From CAYMAI01 sp964388445 (GTDB taxonomy: Bacteria; 4484-113; JAGGVC01): a stretch of DNA of 64,000 bases. This document shows positions 51,473 to 61,476 of this stretch, one piece after another. The notes beneath the pieces were generated by a model, which was not told the origin of the DNA, ran no database searches, and worked only from the letters and a program-made list of their open reading frames with translations. The stretch lies in assembly GCA_964388445.1 (NCBI GenBank), contig CAYMAI010000006.1, positions 1 through 64,000 on the forward strand. Direction: 5' to 3'. The position numbers were made by a program, and so were the translations under genes. The stretch's first letter is position 1, and each line of letters begins with the position of its first letter.

Positions 51473-52867
51473 TTATTCCGGCACGGGCTTGATTGTAACT
51501 TTCATGTTTTCGAACTGCGGCGCAAGCCGGTCTGCCGGGCCCGAAAGCGCGATTACGAGGGAATCCGGATGAAGATATTCTTTCGCGACCCGCATGAATT
51601 CGTCGCGGTTCATTGCGGAAGTGTCGCGTACCATTCTTTCGAGATACTCCTCGCCCAGTCCGCTGAAAGCCGCCTCGGCAACCATTCCGGCCGCGCCGCC
51701 GTAGGTTTCGAGGCCGAAAAACAGCCGGCCGAGCGTGCCCGATTTGGCAAGCTCGATTTCTTCGTCCGTCGGGCCGTCCGCGATGAGGCGGCGGATTTCG
51801 GCGAGCGTCACGTCAACCGCTTCTCTAGCGCTTTCCACTTTCGTCGAAAACGCGGCGAAGAAACTGCCCGATTCCCTGAAGCCCGGCGTCCACGAAAAAA
51901 CGGAATATGCAAGCCCGCGCTCGTTTCTCACGGCGTCGCCGAGCCTCGAAGTAAGACCGCCGCCGCCCAGCACTTCGTTAACGAACCTTAGCTTGAAATA
52001 ATCGCGGTGGCGTATCGAAAGCGCGGGATGGCCGATTCGCGCCGTCGCCTGCGTGGCGGGCGTGTCCACGATAATCACTATTCCTGCATCGCCCGGCGTA
52101 TCGTTCAACCTGAGCGGCTCGACAGCGCCGTACGTCCAGCCGCCGAAAGCGTCATGCGAAAGCGAGAGCAGAGTTTCCGCATTCAAATCACCGGCTACGG
52201 TCAATTGGGCGCGCGACGGTTTATATAGCCTTTTGTAAAACGACTTCGCATCCGAAACGGTCAGATTCGAAATCGTCGATGGGTAGCCGTCGGACGGAGA
52301 GCCGTATGCGCTGTGCGGATAGAGCGCGGCATAGAAAGCGTCCCGAACCAGAATTCCGCCGTTGCCGTAACTTCTTTTTACGCGCGCCACCCATTCGTCG
52401 CGAGTGCGGGCGAACTCCGCATCGTCGAAGGCGGGGGAAAGTACTATGCCGGAAAGAAGACCGAGCATTTCGGGAAAATCGTCCGAAAGGCACGTAAGAT
52501 TGAACGAAACATAGTCGTTGGCGATTGAAACCGAAAGGCCTGCCGCTTTAGAATCGAGAATCGAGTCGATTTTTTCGGCGTCCAGCGACTTGCTGCCCTG
52601 GCGCATGACGCGGGCGGTGAGACCAGCGAGACCTTCTTTGCCTTTCGGATCGAACAGCGAGCCGGCGGCGATTCTTAGCTCGCACGACACCATCGGCAAA
52701 TGGCTTCGTTGCACGAGATATGCGGAAAAGCCGTTGTCGAGCCTTATCGTCTCATAAGTTAACGGCGCTTTTTCCGTTATCGAACCGGTCAAGGCTGACG
52801 CATGCGAATCGGTCATTATGTTCACCGTAAAAATTGCGGCGGCGAATAGAGCGGTCAGGATTTTCAT
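51473..52867 (-). CDS. M16-family peptidase homologue without zinc site
   Basis: 464 residues with a signal peptide. The fold is that of M16 (IRLDNGFSAYLVQRSHLPMVSCELRIAAGS...GLAGLTARVMRQGS), but where the HxxEH zinc motif should be there is GLAGLTARV, so it cannot cut peptides by itself. M16B peptidases often pair an active and an inactive subunit; the inactive one carries substrate-contact residues, which fits. Its ATG overlaps the stop of the active gene (ATGA). Confidence 0.9.
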   Translation of the reverse strand: MKILTALFAAAIFTVNIMTDSHASALTGSITEKAPLTYETIRLDNGFSAYLVQRSHLPMVSCELRIAAGSLFDPKGKEGLAGLTARVMRQGSKSLDAEKIDSILDSKAAGLSVSIANDYVSFNLTCLSDDFPEMLGLLSGIVLSPAFDDAEFARTRDEWVARVKRSYGNGGILVRDAFYAALYPHSAYGSPSDGYPSTISNLTVSDAKSFYKRLYKPSRAQLTVAGDLNAETLLSLSHDAFGGWTYGAVEPLRLNDTPGDAGIVIIVDTPATQATARIGHPALSIRHRDYFKLRFVNEVLGGGGLTSRLGDAVRNERGLAYSVFSWTPGFRESGSFFAAFSTKVESAREAVDVTLAEIRRLIADGPTDEEIELAKSGTLGRLFFGLETYGGAAGMVAEAAFSGLGEEYLERMVRDTSAMNRDEFMRVAKEYLHPDSLVIALSGPADRLAPQFENMKVTIKPVPE

Positions 52868-54264
52868 TTTTCATCGCCGTCCTCTTTTTTATTCGCGGGA
52901 TGAACCGCGACCACCGTTCTGGTTTTAATGGACAGATATTTTTTCGCGGCGGCTTGCACGCCGGCCGCGGTCACTTCGCCGATTTGTTCGGGATAGCGCA
53001 AAAGATAGCGCCAGCCGCATACGGTTTCGGTCCAGCCGATGGCGGATGCGAGCCCGCCGTTCGATTGCGCCCCGTAAATTTCGCTCGCCAGAATCCGTTT
53101 CTTTGCGTTTTCCAGCTCCGTTTCTTCGATGCCGCCCGAAATAAGCGATTCGATTTCTTCGTAAATCGCTCTTTCCAATTCGCTTTGCAATCCGGGACCG
53201 GAAAAATCCGCCCGAATCGTGAATGCTCCGCCGAATTTGCGCTCGGAGTTGGAACTCGAAACGGACGTGGCGATTTTGTCGCGCCTGACAAGCCGCAGAT
53301 ACAGCCTGCCGCTCCTTCCGCCGGTAAGCGCTTCCGAAAGGACGTCGAGGGCGGCGGCGTCGATATGCCCGGCGCGAACCGTGGGCCAGGCGATGTAAAC
53401 GAGCGGAGACGGCGACGGGTGGAAAAGCAAATCCCGTTTTTCTTCGTCCTGCGTAACTTCGAATTCGGAGGGCTGGTGAAACGGACGGGCGGGAACGGGG
53501 AAAGCGCCGAATCTTTGCTTCACCATCGCGAAAACCTCGTCCGGTTCGACGTCGCCCGCGACGACGATGGTTGCGTTGTCCGGGTGGTAATACTCGTCGT
53601 AAAACCGGATAAGCATCGGCCGGTCGTAGCCCTGAATGTCGTCCATGTATCCGACGGTGGGATGACGATAGGGATGGCCGTCGAAAACGAGTTCCATAAG
53701 CCGCTGGTACGCCATTCCGCCGGGGTCGTCCTCGTTCCGCATCCGCCTCTCTTCGGCGACCGTGCCTTTTTCGCTTTCCACTTTGTCTTCGGGAAAAGTG
53801 CATTCCCTCATCCGCTCGGCTTCGATGTCGAGAAATTTTTCCAGCGCGGACGACGGAATATTCACGAAATAGCGCGTGTAATCAGTCCAAGTCGAAGCGT
53901 TTTTCTGGCCGCCCGCGCTTTGCACGAGACGGTCGACTTCGCGCGGCCCGAAAGACTTCGTGCCGAGGCTGTACATATGTTCCAGAAAGTGCGCAAGCCC
54001 GGTTTCGCCCGGCCTTTCGTGCGCGCTGCCGGTTTTGTACCAGATTTGAAGCGACAATATCGGCAGGTCGCGCCGGGGCAGCACGAGTAGGCCGAGGCCG
54101 TTTTCAAGCCGGTATTCATGTACGCCCGCAAAAACGGACTCGAACGCCTCCGCCGCGTGCGCGGAGCCGGAGTCGAAAAGCATGACCGGCTTTGATTGCG
54201 AAATAATCGGCATAACCTGTATCAGCGCCGCAAAAAGCGCGGCAAGTAAAATACGTTTCTGCAT
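52864..54264 (-). CDS. M16-family zinc metallopeptidase, active subunit
   Basis: 466 residues with a signal peptide, so it acts in the periplasm or outside. The inverted zinc motif HFLEH stands at 92-96 (GLAHFLEHM) and the third ligand lies in VAEERR some 75 residues on, the M16 layout. It should degrade peptides, with the next gene's product as second subunit. No Shine-Dalgarno is evident before the ATG at 54264. Confidence 0.93.
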   Translation of the reverse strand: MQKRILLAALFAALIQVMPIISQSKPVMLFDSGSAHAAEAFESVFAGVHEYRLENGLGLLVLPRRDLPILSLQIWYKTGSAHERPGETGLAHFLEHMYSLGTKSFGPREVDRLVQSAGGQKNASTWTDYTRYFVNIPSSALEKFLDIEAERMRECTFPEDKVESEKGTVAEERRMRNEDDPGGMAYQRLMELVFDGHPYRHPTVGYMDDIQGYDRPMLIRFYDEYYHPDNATIVVAGDVEPDEVFAMVKQRFGAFPVPARPFHQPSEFEVTQDEEKRDLLFHPSPSPLVYIAWPTVRAGHIDAAALDVLSEALTGGRSGRLYLRLVRRDKIATSVSSSNSERKFGGAFTIRADFSGPGLQSELERAIYEEIESLISGGIEETELENAKKRILASEIYGAQSNGGLASAIGWTETVCGWRYLLRYPEQIGEVTAAGVQAAAKKYLSIKTRTVVAVHPANKKEDGDEK

Positions 54265-54334
54265 GTCTTGTCACAAAAGAATATCAAATGACCACTTTTA
54301 TACCTTGCAAGGGCGCGGCTTCCTTTTATCGGCG

Positions 54335-54766
54335 TCAGATTTTTACGTCGAGGGTTACGATTGTTCCCTTGTCGTATTCTTCGGTTACTTTCACGTAAAC
54401 TTCCCGGAACTCGCCGCCGGTGAACGTTACGCCTTCGAGAATTCTGCTCGGATTGTCGCCGCTTTGATAGCCGCGGGTTTCGAGGTCGGCGATTATCATT
54501 TGGGCGATTTCCTGCGTACGAGGCGGATTTACGACATAGACCAAACGAACGGTCGTGCGCGTTTCGTCGAGCTCGATTATCGTGAATTCGGCAGGGAAAT
54601 CGAAGTGCTTTTTTATTTTGTTCGGGACTTCGAATTTTGCGGTTTGGTCCGTTACGCCGGCAGCCGCGCCGTTGCCCGAATCGCCGTTATTCGCGGGCGA
54701 CGGGCAGGCGGCAAAGCAAAAACAGCCGCATAAAACGAATGCGAAGGCGATGAACTGCGCTCTCAT
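54335..54766 (-). CDS. Small lipoprotein of unknown function
   Basis: 143 residues: MRAQF, a hydrophobic core with four Cys, lipobox FAAC, then a Gly/Asn/Ala linker and a domain of about 100 residues with alternating strand and helix (KFEVPNKIKKHFDFPAEFTIIELDET, IADLETRGYQSG, FREVYVKVTEEYDKG). A start at 54796 would give a polar stretch before the signal peptide, so 54766 is preferred. I do not recognise the family. It lies between the RND and M16 operons. Confidence 0.65.
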   Translation of the reverse strand: MRAQFIAFAFVLCGCFCFAACPSPANNGDSGNGAAAGVTDQTAKFEVPNKIKKHFDFPAEFTIIELDETRTTVRLVYVVNPPRTQEIAQMIIADLETRGYQSGDNPSRILEGVTFTGGEFREVYVKVTEEYDKGTIVTLDVKI

Positions 54767-54822
54767 ACTTGTCACCGAAGTTATTTTACCGCGCATGCGT
54801 GACGAAAAACCGGAAGCCGCGT

Positions 54823-57800
54823 TTAATTTTGCGGCTGAACCGTTTCTTCGGTTTCCGCGGGGCGGCGCAGAACCCGGTTCGTCAAGTCGTCCGATATCAT
54901 ATATGCGACGGGGACGACGAATAGCGTTAGAAGCGTGGAGACCGCCATTCCGCCGATTATCGCCACGCCCATCGGGGCGCGGAAGCCGCCGCCCTCGCCG
55001 ATGCCCATCGCGACCGGTACGAGCGCCATAATCGTGGTGAGCGCCGTCATAAGTATGGGGCGAAGCCGGGTTTTGCAGGCGGTTATAAGCGCTTCGAGCC
55101 TTTTAACGCCGCGGCCGCGAAGAATGTTCGTATAGTCTATGAGCAAAATCGCGTTTTTAGTGACGAGGCCGGTCAGCATTACTATGCCCATAAAGCTCAT
55201 CATGTCGAACGACGAGCCGGATATGAACAGCGCCAAAATCGCGCCGATAATTGCGAGCGGAAGCGTCAGCATAATGTTGAACGGGTGGACTATGGAGTTG
55301 AATTCGCTGGCGAGCACCATGAAAACGAAGATAATGGCAAGAAGCATCGCTATTCCGAGCTGGGTGAGCATTTCGACGAAGAACTTCGCCTGTCCGGAAA
55401 ATTCGATGTCGGTGCCGGGCGGAAGATCGGAGGATGCAACCGCGGAAAGAAAGTCGCGACGAATGTCGCCGACGCCGCGCGGGCTTTTCGGGTCGATGTT
55501 GCAGGTAAGGGTGACGCTAGCCGAGCGGTTGTATCTTTCTTGTTTTACTGCGCTCGGCCTTATCGAAACGTCGGCCATCGACGCTACCGAAACGAATTTA
55601 CCGAGCGCCGGACTCATAACCAGCAGGTTTTTGATTTTGTCCACGGAATCGGCTTGCTCCGGCGAAAGATAGAGCGTAATGTCGTATTCTTCGCCGAGTT
55701 CCCTGAATTTTCCGAGTTCAAGCCCTTCGATGTAGCCGCGAAGAGACGCGGCGAGCCCGACCGGCGTGAATCCGAGGTCGGCCACGCGTCCGAAATCGGG
55801 ATTGATAACGAGTTCGAGTTTGCCCTTTTTGTTCGAGGCATCCACGTCCACGGCGCCTTCGATATCCTCGAGATTGGCTTTCAGAATTTCCGCGGCTCTT
55901 TCCAAACGTGCGGCGTCGGTATTCACGATGATAACCGAAAATGCCGCATCGCCGCCTTCCCCGCCGCCGGTCGAGACTTTGATGAATGCGCCGGGAATGT
56001 CGGCGAATTTCGCGGTAAGCTCGTCCACGAGTTCGAACGAAGAGTAACTGCGCTCTTCGGCGGGTACGAGATTGAGAACCAGATTCGCCCTGTTTTTGCC
56101 GGAAGATGCGCCCATTCCGGCCTGCACTTCGCCGATGGACGCGACGCGAGCGCGAATTCCGTCGATTCCTTCGAGCCGCTTTTCGATTTCCATTACCGTT
56201 TTTTCGGTAGTTTCGAGGTCCACGTCGGGCGGAAGCTCAACGCTTATCGCGACTACGCCGGCGTCGAACCTTGGGAGGAAACCGGAAGGCAGCGTGGCCG
56301 CGAGCGCCAAGCTGAGAACGAACGCCACGCTTGCCGTCACTAAAACGAAGCTTCTGCCGGTGAAATAGACGGCAAATCTCGAAACGCCGGCGATTTTTCG
56401 TTTATAGGAAAGAACCCAGTCGATTAGCCTGCCGTAAAACGCTTCCAATTTGAAGTAAAAAACGTCGAATTTCTTGCTCAATATCCAGCGGGATTTTTGA
56501 ATCTGCTCGAACGTCGTCGAAGCGGAGTATAGATAGCCCATTATCACCGGAATGAGCGTGAGCGCGACAAGGTTGCTGACGAGTATCGCGAAAGCCACGC
56601 CGAGGCCGAACTCGCGGAAAAACCGGCCGATGATTCCTTCCATGATGCCGATGGGAATGAAAACCGCGGCGATCGAGAGCGTGGCGGTGATGACGGCGAG
56701 CGTGATTTCGGACGCGCCGTCCGCCGCGGCCTGAAGCGGGGATTTGCCCATCTGCAAATGGCGGTAAATGTTTTCGGTAACGACGATGGCGTCGTCAACC
56801 ACGAGGCCCACCGCGACCGCGAGCGCCATCAGGCTCATGAAGTTGATCGTGAAGCCCGCGATTAGAAACAGCGTGAACGTCGAGATAATCGAAACCGGTA
56901 TCGCGAGAACGATTGCGAGCGTGCTTCGGGAACTGCCCAAAAATATCAGGACGACAATGGCCGCGAGAAACGCGCCGATGTATATAGTGAAGAAAATGTC
57001 GTTGACGGACGCCTCGATAAAACGGCTGTCGTCGGTGGCAAGGACTATCGTGACGTTTTCCGGCGCTTCCGCGGCAAGCTCGCCCATTTTCGCCTTTACG
57101 CTTTTCGCGACCTGCACCGTGTTCGTGCCGCTTTGTTTTTGTACGGCGATTGTGACGCCGCTGAGGCCGTTTATTCTGCCTTTGCTTTTCTGGCGCTTGC
57201 TGCCGTCCACCACTTTCGCGATTTCGGCGAGGCGCACGGAGCCGCCGTTAAACGCGACGAGCGTATTTTCGATCTGGTCGAGCGATGTGAACTGGCTGGC
57301 GACTTTTATCGACAGGCTTTGGCCGCCTTCGTCGAATTCGCCGGCGGGAAAGTCGAAGTTCGTGCCTGCGAGCGCGGAGGCGACAGCCTGCGGCCCGATG
57401 CCGAGACCTTCCATACGGGCGCGGTCGAGCTCGATTCTGATTTCGCGCTCCGCGCCGCCGATAAGCTCGACGTTCGCAACGCCTTCGATTCGGCTAAGCT
57501 GGGTGCGAATTCGTTTGTCCACGTAGTCGCGCAGCTGGATTTCGTTCATCCCTTTCGCGCTTACGCCGTAATATACGATCGGCTCGGCGTTGAAATCGAG
57601 CCGCGAAACGACAGGCTCTTCCGCGTCGGAAGGGAACTCGTTCTTGATTAACCCGATTTTTTCGCGCACTTCTTGAGCCGCGTCGGATATGTCCTTTTCG
57701 AGAACGAACCTTACGATGACGAGAGACATTCCTTCGGCGGAATTGCTCGTTAGCTCTTCGATTCCGTCAATGCTCGAAAGCGCGTCTTCGACGCGTTTCG

Positions 57801-57990
57801 TGATTAATGTCTCGACTTCGGCGGGACCCGCGCCGGGATAGACCGTGATAATGGTCACCACGGGGAAATCGACGCGCGGAAACATATCGAGGTTCAGCTT
57901 CGAGCGCGACGTGATGCCGACCACGAGGAAAAAACCGAGAAGCATAATCGCGAAGACCGGCCGGCCGATCGCGATTTTGGAAACGTTCAC
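54823..57990 (-). CDS. RND efflux transporter, AcrB/MexB-like
   Basis: 1055 residues, the size of hydrophobe/amphiphile efflux RND pumps: twelve helices and two large periplasmic domains. Diagnostic stretches are FPVVTIITVYPGAGPAEVETLITKRVE, RFVLEKDISDAAQEVREKI, VAVGLVVDDAIVVTENIYRHL with the proton-relay aspartates, and GIVMLTGLVTKNAILLIDYTN near the end. The first codons overlap the adaptor gene. The substrate is not evident. Confidence 0.95.
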   Translation of the reverse strand: MNVSKIAIGRPVFAIMLLGFFLVVGITSRSKLNLDMFPRVDFPVVTIITVYPGAGPAEVETLITKRVEDALSSIDGIEELTSNSAEGMSLVIVRFVLEKDISDAAQEVREKIGLIKNEFPSDAEEPVVSRLDFNAEPIVYYGVSAKGMNEIQLRDYVDKRIRTQLSRIEGVANVELIGGAEREIRIELDRARMEGLGIGPQAVASALAGTNFDFPAGEFDEGGQSLSIKVASQFTSLDQIENTLVAFNGGSVRLAEIAKVVDGSKRQKSKGRINGLSGVTIAVQKQSGTNTVQVAKSVKAKMGELAAEAPENVTIVLATDDSRFIEASVNDIFFTIYIGAFLAAIVVLIFLGSSRSTLAIVLAIPVSIISTFTLFLIAGFTINFMSLMALAVAVGLVVDDAIVVTENIYRHLQMGKSPLQAAADGASEITLAVITATLSIAAVFIPIGIMEGIIGRFFREFGLGVAFAILVSNLVALTLIPVIMGYLYSASTTFEQIQKSRWILSKKFDVFYFKLEAFYGRLIDWVLSYKRKIAGVSRFAVYFTGRSFVLVTASVAFVLSLALAATLPSGFLPRFDAGVVAISVELPPDVDLETTEKTVMEIEKRLEGIDGIRARVASIGEVQAGMGASSGKNRANLVLNLVPAEERSYSSFELVDELTAKFADIPGAFIKVSTGGGEGGDAAFSVIIVNTDAARLERAAEILKANLEDIEGAVDVDASNKKGKLELVINPDFGRVADLGFTPVGLAASLRGYIEGLELGKFRELGEEYDITLYLSPEQADSVDKIKNLLVMSPALGKFVSVASMADVSIRPSAVKQERYNRSASVTLTCNIDPKSPRGVGDIRRDFLSAVASSDLPPGTDIEFSGQAKFFVEMLTQLGIAMLLAIIFVFMVLASEFNSIVHPFNIMLTLPLAIIGAILALFISGSSFDMMSFMGIVMLTGLVTKNAILLIDYTNILRGRGVKRLEALITACKTRLRPILMTALTTIMALVPVAMGIGEGGGFRAPMGVAIIGGMAVSTLLTLFVVPVAYMISDDLTNRVLRRPAETEETVQPQN

Positions 57991-59255
57991 TTGGCCGCTC
58001 CGTTAAAATCGCGAACTTCGTACTTGCCGCCTTCGTCAACCATCGTCTGGCCGGTTATGAGTACTTTTTCCGCTCCGGTCAAGCCTTCCAGAATTTCGAA
58101 TTTCTCGCGGCTGGACGCGCCGAGCTTTACCGGCCGCATCGCGACGCTTCCGTTTTCGGAAATCCAAACGTAAGGACTTTTATCCGGCGAAAGCACGCAC
58201 TTGCGGGGAATCGTCAGTGTTTCGCCCGTGAGCGCGGTCGTAAAACTTACTTCCGCGATTCCGCCCACTATCATTTCCACGGAACCGACAGGAACCACTT
58301 CGACTTTGCCCATCCGAGTCATCGCGCTTACCGCGGGATGAACCTTGAGGATTTTCGCCTCGAGAGTTCGCCCGCCGATCGAAAGAACGATTTCGCGCGC
58401 CTGCGAAACCTGAGATATCAGCGTCGCCGGAACTTCTATTTCCACCTTGCGCGGCCCGGCGCCGATTACTTCGAATACCGATTCGCCGACGCCGGCGAAT
58501 TCGCCGATATCGAGCAGCCTTTGATTTATCACTCCGTCGAATGGCGCGGAAATCGAAGCGTGCGCAAGCGTTGCGCTCAGCGATTTCACCTGGCTTTCGG
58601 CGGCGGCGACCGAGGCTTTGGCGATTTCCAAGTCTTCTTTGCGCGCACCTTTCTCGGCCATTTCGAGCGAAAGCCTGTAGGTTTCCATCGCCGCCTTGGC
58701 CGCGTCGCGCAGAGCCCTGGCTTCGTCGAGCCGGCTTTGCGGGGCGGCGCCGTCTTTAAACAGCTTTTCGAGCCGGGCGTAGCCGTCTTGCGCGCTCTTG
58801 AAAGCGGTTTCGGCGGCGGCGAGCTGTTCTTTCAATTGCCCGATTTCTTCCGGCCGTGCGCCCTTTCCCGCCACTTCGAGTTGCAGCTTCGCGCTTTTCA
58901 GCATGTTCGCCGCTTGCTCGCGCTGTGCGGCCAGCGAACTTGCGTCGAGACGCATGAGCACTTGGCCCTTTTTCACTTCGTCGCCGACGTCCGCCAGAAC
59001 CGCCGTAACCTTTCCGCCGATCGCGGACGCAACCATGCTGCGCCTCTCCGCGGTTATCGTGCCGGTCAAAGTTACGGTTTCCGAAACGATTTCCCGGACA
59101 GGAGACACAACTTCGACCACCATCAACCGCTCTTCGCCGCCGGAATCCTTTTTGCCCATACAGCCGGAAACCGCAAGCGGAAGAAGAACTGCAATGGCGG
59201 TCAAAACCGCTTTGGCCGGCGCGCTAAACGCGCCGGTTGTTTTTTTGGATTTCAT
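57987..59255 (-). CDS. RND periplasmic adaptor (membrane fusion protein)
   Basis: 422 residues: signal peptide and lipobox VSGC, then the MFP order of beta-barrel, lipoyl and hairpin domains. The lipoyl halves are KVTAVLADVGDEVKKGQVLMRLD and AHASISAPFDGVINQRLLDIGEFAGVG, and the coiled-coil hairpin between them spans about 130 residues. It joins the pump and the outer-membrane channel. The stop overlaps the pump ATG (4 bases). Confidence 0.93.
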   Translation of the reverse strand: MKSKKTTGAFSAPAKAVLTAIAVLLPLAVSGCMGKKDSGGEERLMVVEVVSPVREIVSETVTLTGTITAERRSMVASAIGGKVTAVLADVGDEVKKGQVLMRLDASSLAAQREQAANMLKSAKLQLEVAGKGARPEEIGQLKEQLAAAETAFKSAQDGYARLEKLFKDGAAPQSRLDEARALRDAAKAAMETYRLSLEMAEKGARKEDLEIAKASVAAAESQVKSLSATLAHASISAPFDGVINQRLLDIGEFAGVGESVFEVIGAGPRKVEIEVPATLISQVSQAREIVLSIGGRTLEAKILKVHPAVSAMTRMGKVEVVPVGSVEMIVGGIAEVSFTTALTGETLTIPRKCVLSPDKSPYVWISENGSVAMRPVKLGASSREKFEILEGLTGAEKVLITGQTMVDEGGKYEVRDFNGAAK

Positions 59256-59257
59256 CG

Positions 59258-60757
59258 CTAGCCGTCCGTTTCGCCGCCTTCCGGCGCGAAAAGCTCCTTT
59301 AATATCTCGCCGCCGCCGGGTATCGGCGCGCGGGTTTCCTCCGAAATCGTCACAATCGCGGACTCGCCGTATCTTTCATAGCCGATAGCCTTGCGAATGG
59401 CGTCGTAAGCGAGGTATATGGCAACTTTCTTTGAAAACAGGTTGAAATCCGCGCTTAAATATCGCGTCCTGCTGTCCATAAGTTCGAGACTTGTCGTAAT
59501 TCCCTCCCGATAACCTATCGTGGCGATTTTCAATCCTTCGCTCGCCGCGTCGAGAGTTTTCTTTGCGGTTTCATAGGTAAGAAGAGCAACCTCGAGGTCG
59601 TTCGCGAGCACGTCGAGCTGGTTCATATACGCCTGGGAAAATTCGTTACGCTTTATCGAAAGTATGTTTCGCTGAACTTCCAGCTGCTCGATGCGGTTTT
59701 TGGCTTCGCCGCTGTCGAAAATCCGGAAGTTTAGATTGACGCCCAGCGAATATGAATTCGGCTCTTGAAATGCGCTGCCGTCTTGGCCTTGCCACGAGGC
59801 GAACCCGGAAAGAACCGGGAAGTTTTTGTTCGCTTTCGCCTGATGTTCGAGCGAGTCAATCGAAAACGATAGCTGCCTGAACGTATACGAGGTTTCGACG
59901 AACGCGTCGGGGAAACCGGGCATTTCCGTGCCGGCGATTTCCGCAATCACGTTCGAGATATCGTCAACCGGGCCTGGTTCGAGTGTAAGTTCGTCCGGCC
60001 CGCCCGCAAGCCCCATCGAGAGATAGAGAGCCTTGAGCGAGTTTCTGGCGGCGTATTTCGACTCCTCCAGATTTTCTTTCGCAAGCGATACCTGTACTTC
60101 CGCCTGAACCACTTCAAACCAAGGGGCAACTTTGTTTTCGTATCTGAGCAGCGCATGGCGGTGTTGCTCTTCGGCAAGCTCATGCGATTTTCCGGCGACT
60201 TCGACGGCTCGCTGGGCGAGAAGCGCATTCATATATGCGCCGGTGACGGCGAACCGGACGTCGTCGGCGAGCGCGAGAAGTTCTTCGCGGCGGGCGTTAA
60301 GCTCGGACGAAATCGCTTTGTCGATTATCGGCGTGTTCAGCGCATAGGAAGCGGACAGCCGGGCGCCCCAGGTGGTTTGAACGTGCTCGTTCGAAGCTCC
60401 GCCGCCTCCGCTTTCGGGCGGATCCGCGCCTATTTTCTCCCAAAAGTCCGGGGGGAAAAGATTGTCGAATTCGAAAGCGCCGGACACCGGCGTCGTATAG
60501 GTTGAGCCGGCGTTTAAATCAAGCTTAGGCATAACCGAAATGGCTATGGCGTCGGCTTGCAGAAGAACGCCCTTCAATTCTTCGCGTTTGGCGCCAAGCC
60601 CGTAATTTCTTTCCAAACCGAGCTTGATGCACTCGTCGAGCGTGGCAGTCATCCCCGCGAAATCGTCGGACTTCGCGGGGGCGGCCCAGAGCAAGAGGAG
60701 CGCGGCAAAAACTTTGAAAATCGCGGCAATATGCCGTTTGGCGGCGGCGGATTTCAT
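59258..60757 (-). CDS. TolC-family outer membrane efflux channel
   Basis: 499 residues: signal peptide (residues 1-30) then two repeats of long helices and barrel strands (for example TLDECIKLGLERNYGLGAKREEL in the first; LNFRIFDSGEAKNRIEQLEVQRNILSIKRNEF in the second). The ATG at 60757 is preferred over 60781 because AAGGAGA lies 10 bases before it. It directly follows the TetR gene and precedes the adaptor by 2 bases. Confidence 0.92.
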   Translation of the reverse strand: MKSAAAKRHIAAIFKVFAALLLLWAAPAKSDDFAGMTATLDECIKLGLERNYGLGAKREELKGVLLQADAIAISVMPKLDLNAGSTYTTPVSGAFEFDNLFPPDFWEKIGADPPESGGGGASNEHVQTTWGARLSASYALNTPIIDKAISSELNARREELLALADDVRFAVTGAYMNALLAQRAVEVAGKSHELAEEQHRHALLRYENKVAPWFEVVQAEVQVSLAKENLEESKYAARNSLKALYLSMGLAGGPDELTLEPGPVDDISNVIAEIAGTEMPGFPDAFVETSYTFRQLSFSIDSLEHQAKANKNFPVLSGFASWQGQDGSAFQEPNSYSLGVNLNFRIFDSGEAKNRIEQLEVQRNILSIKRNEFSQAYMNQLDVLANDLEVALLTYETAKKTLDAASEGLKIATIGYREGITTSLELMDSRTRYLSADFNLFSKKVAIYLAYDAIRKAIGYERYGESAIVTISEETRAPIPGGGEILKELFAPEGGETDG

Positions 60758-60759
60758 TC

Positions 60760-61437
60760 TTAAATAGTCTCCTTGAGCCATTCGTGATGCGGAAGCACCA
60801 CGTCAACGAGAAAGCGGGCGTACTTTTCAGGCGGATATTCCTTTCTGAAATCTTCCGAATCCGGGCGGGAGATATAGCCCATCATCGCATCGAGAATTAC
60901 TTCGGCAAGTAGGTCGAGCGAGCGTTTCAAGGAGCCTTTGCCTACGCGCTCTGCGATTGCGTTCAACAGCTCAAGCACGAACTCGCGATGAGAATCGCGA
61001 AGCGCGATCATCCGCGATTTGTATTCGTCCGGCAGCATCGCCATCATATGGTTCGCTCCGACGACGCACGAACGGTATTCGGAATAGATGCCCAGCCAAA
61101 GCTGAACGGCAACCCGAAAACGCATCATCGGAGATGTCAGGCCGACGAGACTGAGCTCGATTTGCTCCTGGAACTTGGCGTCGAAAAACTCGACCGCGCT
61201 TACTATCAAGTCGGTCTTGTCCTTGAAGTATAGATATATCGTGCCTTTTGCGAGCTTTGCCCGCTCGGCAATGTCCTCGAGCTTTGTCGAATGATAATCG
61301 CCGCGGGAAAAAATTTCCGCGGCGGCATGCAGCAGACGCTCTTTCGTGCCTTGCGCCTCCGAAATCGAATCTGCGCGACTTGCCGCGAGCGGCGGGGAGT
61401 CGCCATGCGCGACGCCGCCTTCGCCCAAGTGATACAT
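60760..61437 (-). CDS. TetR-family repressor of the efflux operon
   Basis: 225 residues: an N-terminal helix-turn-helix (ERLLHAAAEIFSRGDYHSTKLEDIAERAKLAKGTIYLYFKDK) typical of TetR/AcrR, then a ligand domain of about 150 residues. The ATG at 61437 has AGGAG 7 bases upstream. A palindrome CTGACC-N4-GGTCAG lies 40 bases before it, so it probably represses itself and, through readthrough, the tolC-adaptor-pump genes behind it. Confidence 0.93.
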   Translation of the reverse strand: MYHLGEGGVAHGDSPPLAASRADSISEAQGTKERLLHAAAEIFSRGDYHSTKLEDIAERAKLAKGTIYLYFKDKTDLIVSAVEFFDAKFQEQIELSLVGLTSPMMRFRVAVQLWLGIYSEYRSCVVGANHMMAMLPDEYKSRMIALRDSHREFVLELLNAIAERVGKGSLKRSLDLLAEVILDAMMGYISRPDSEDFRKEYPPEKYARFLVDVVLPHHEWLKETI

Positions 61438-61476
61438 ATACCGTCTCCTTGCCTTACCCAATCACCCAAACCGAAA

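Noticed and set aside
55285..56343. 352-codon open frame opposite the RND pump gene
   Set aside because: Shadow of the pump gene with a repetitive Phe/Arg/Asp-rich translation.
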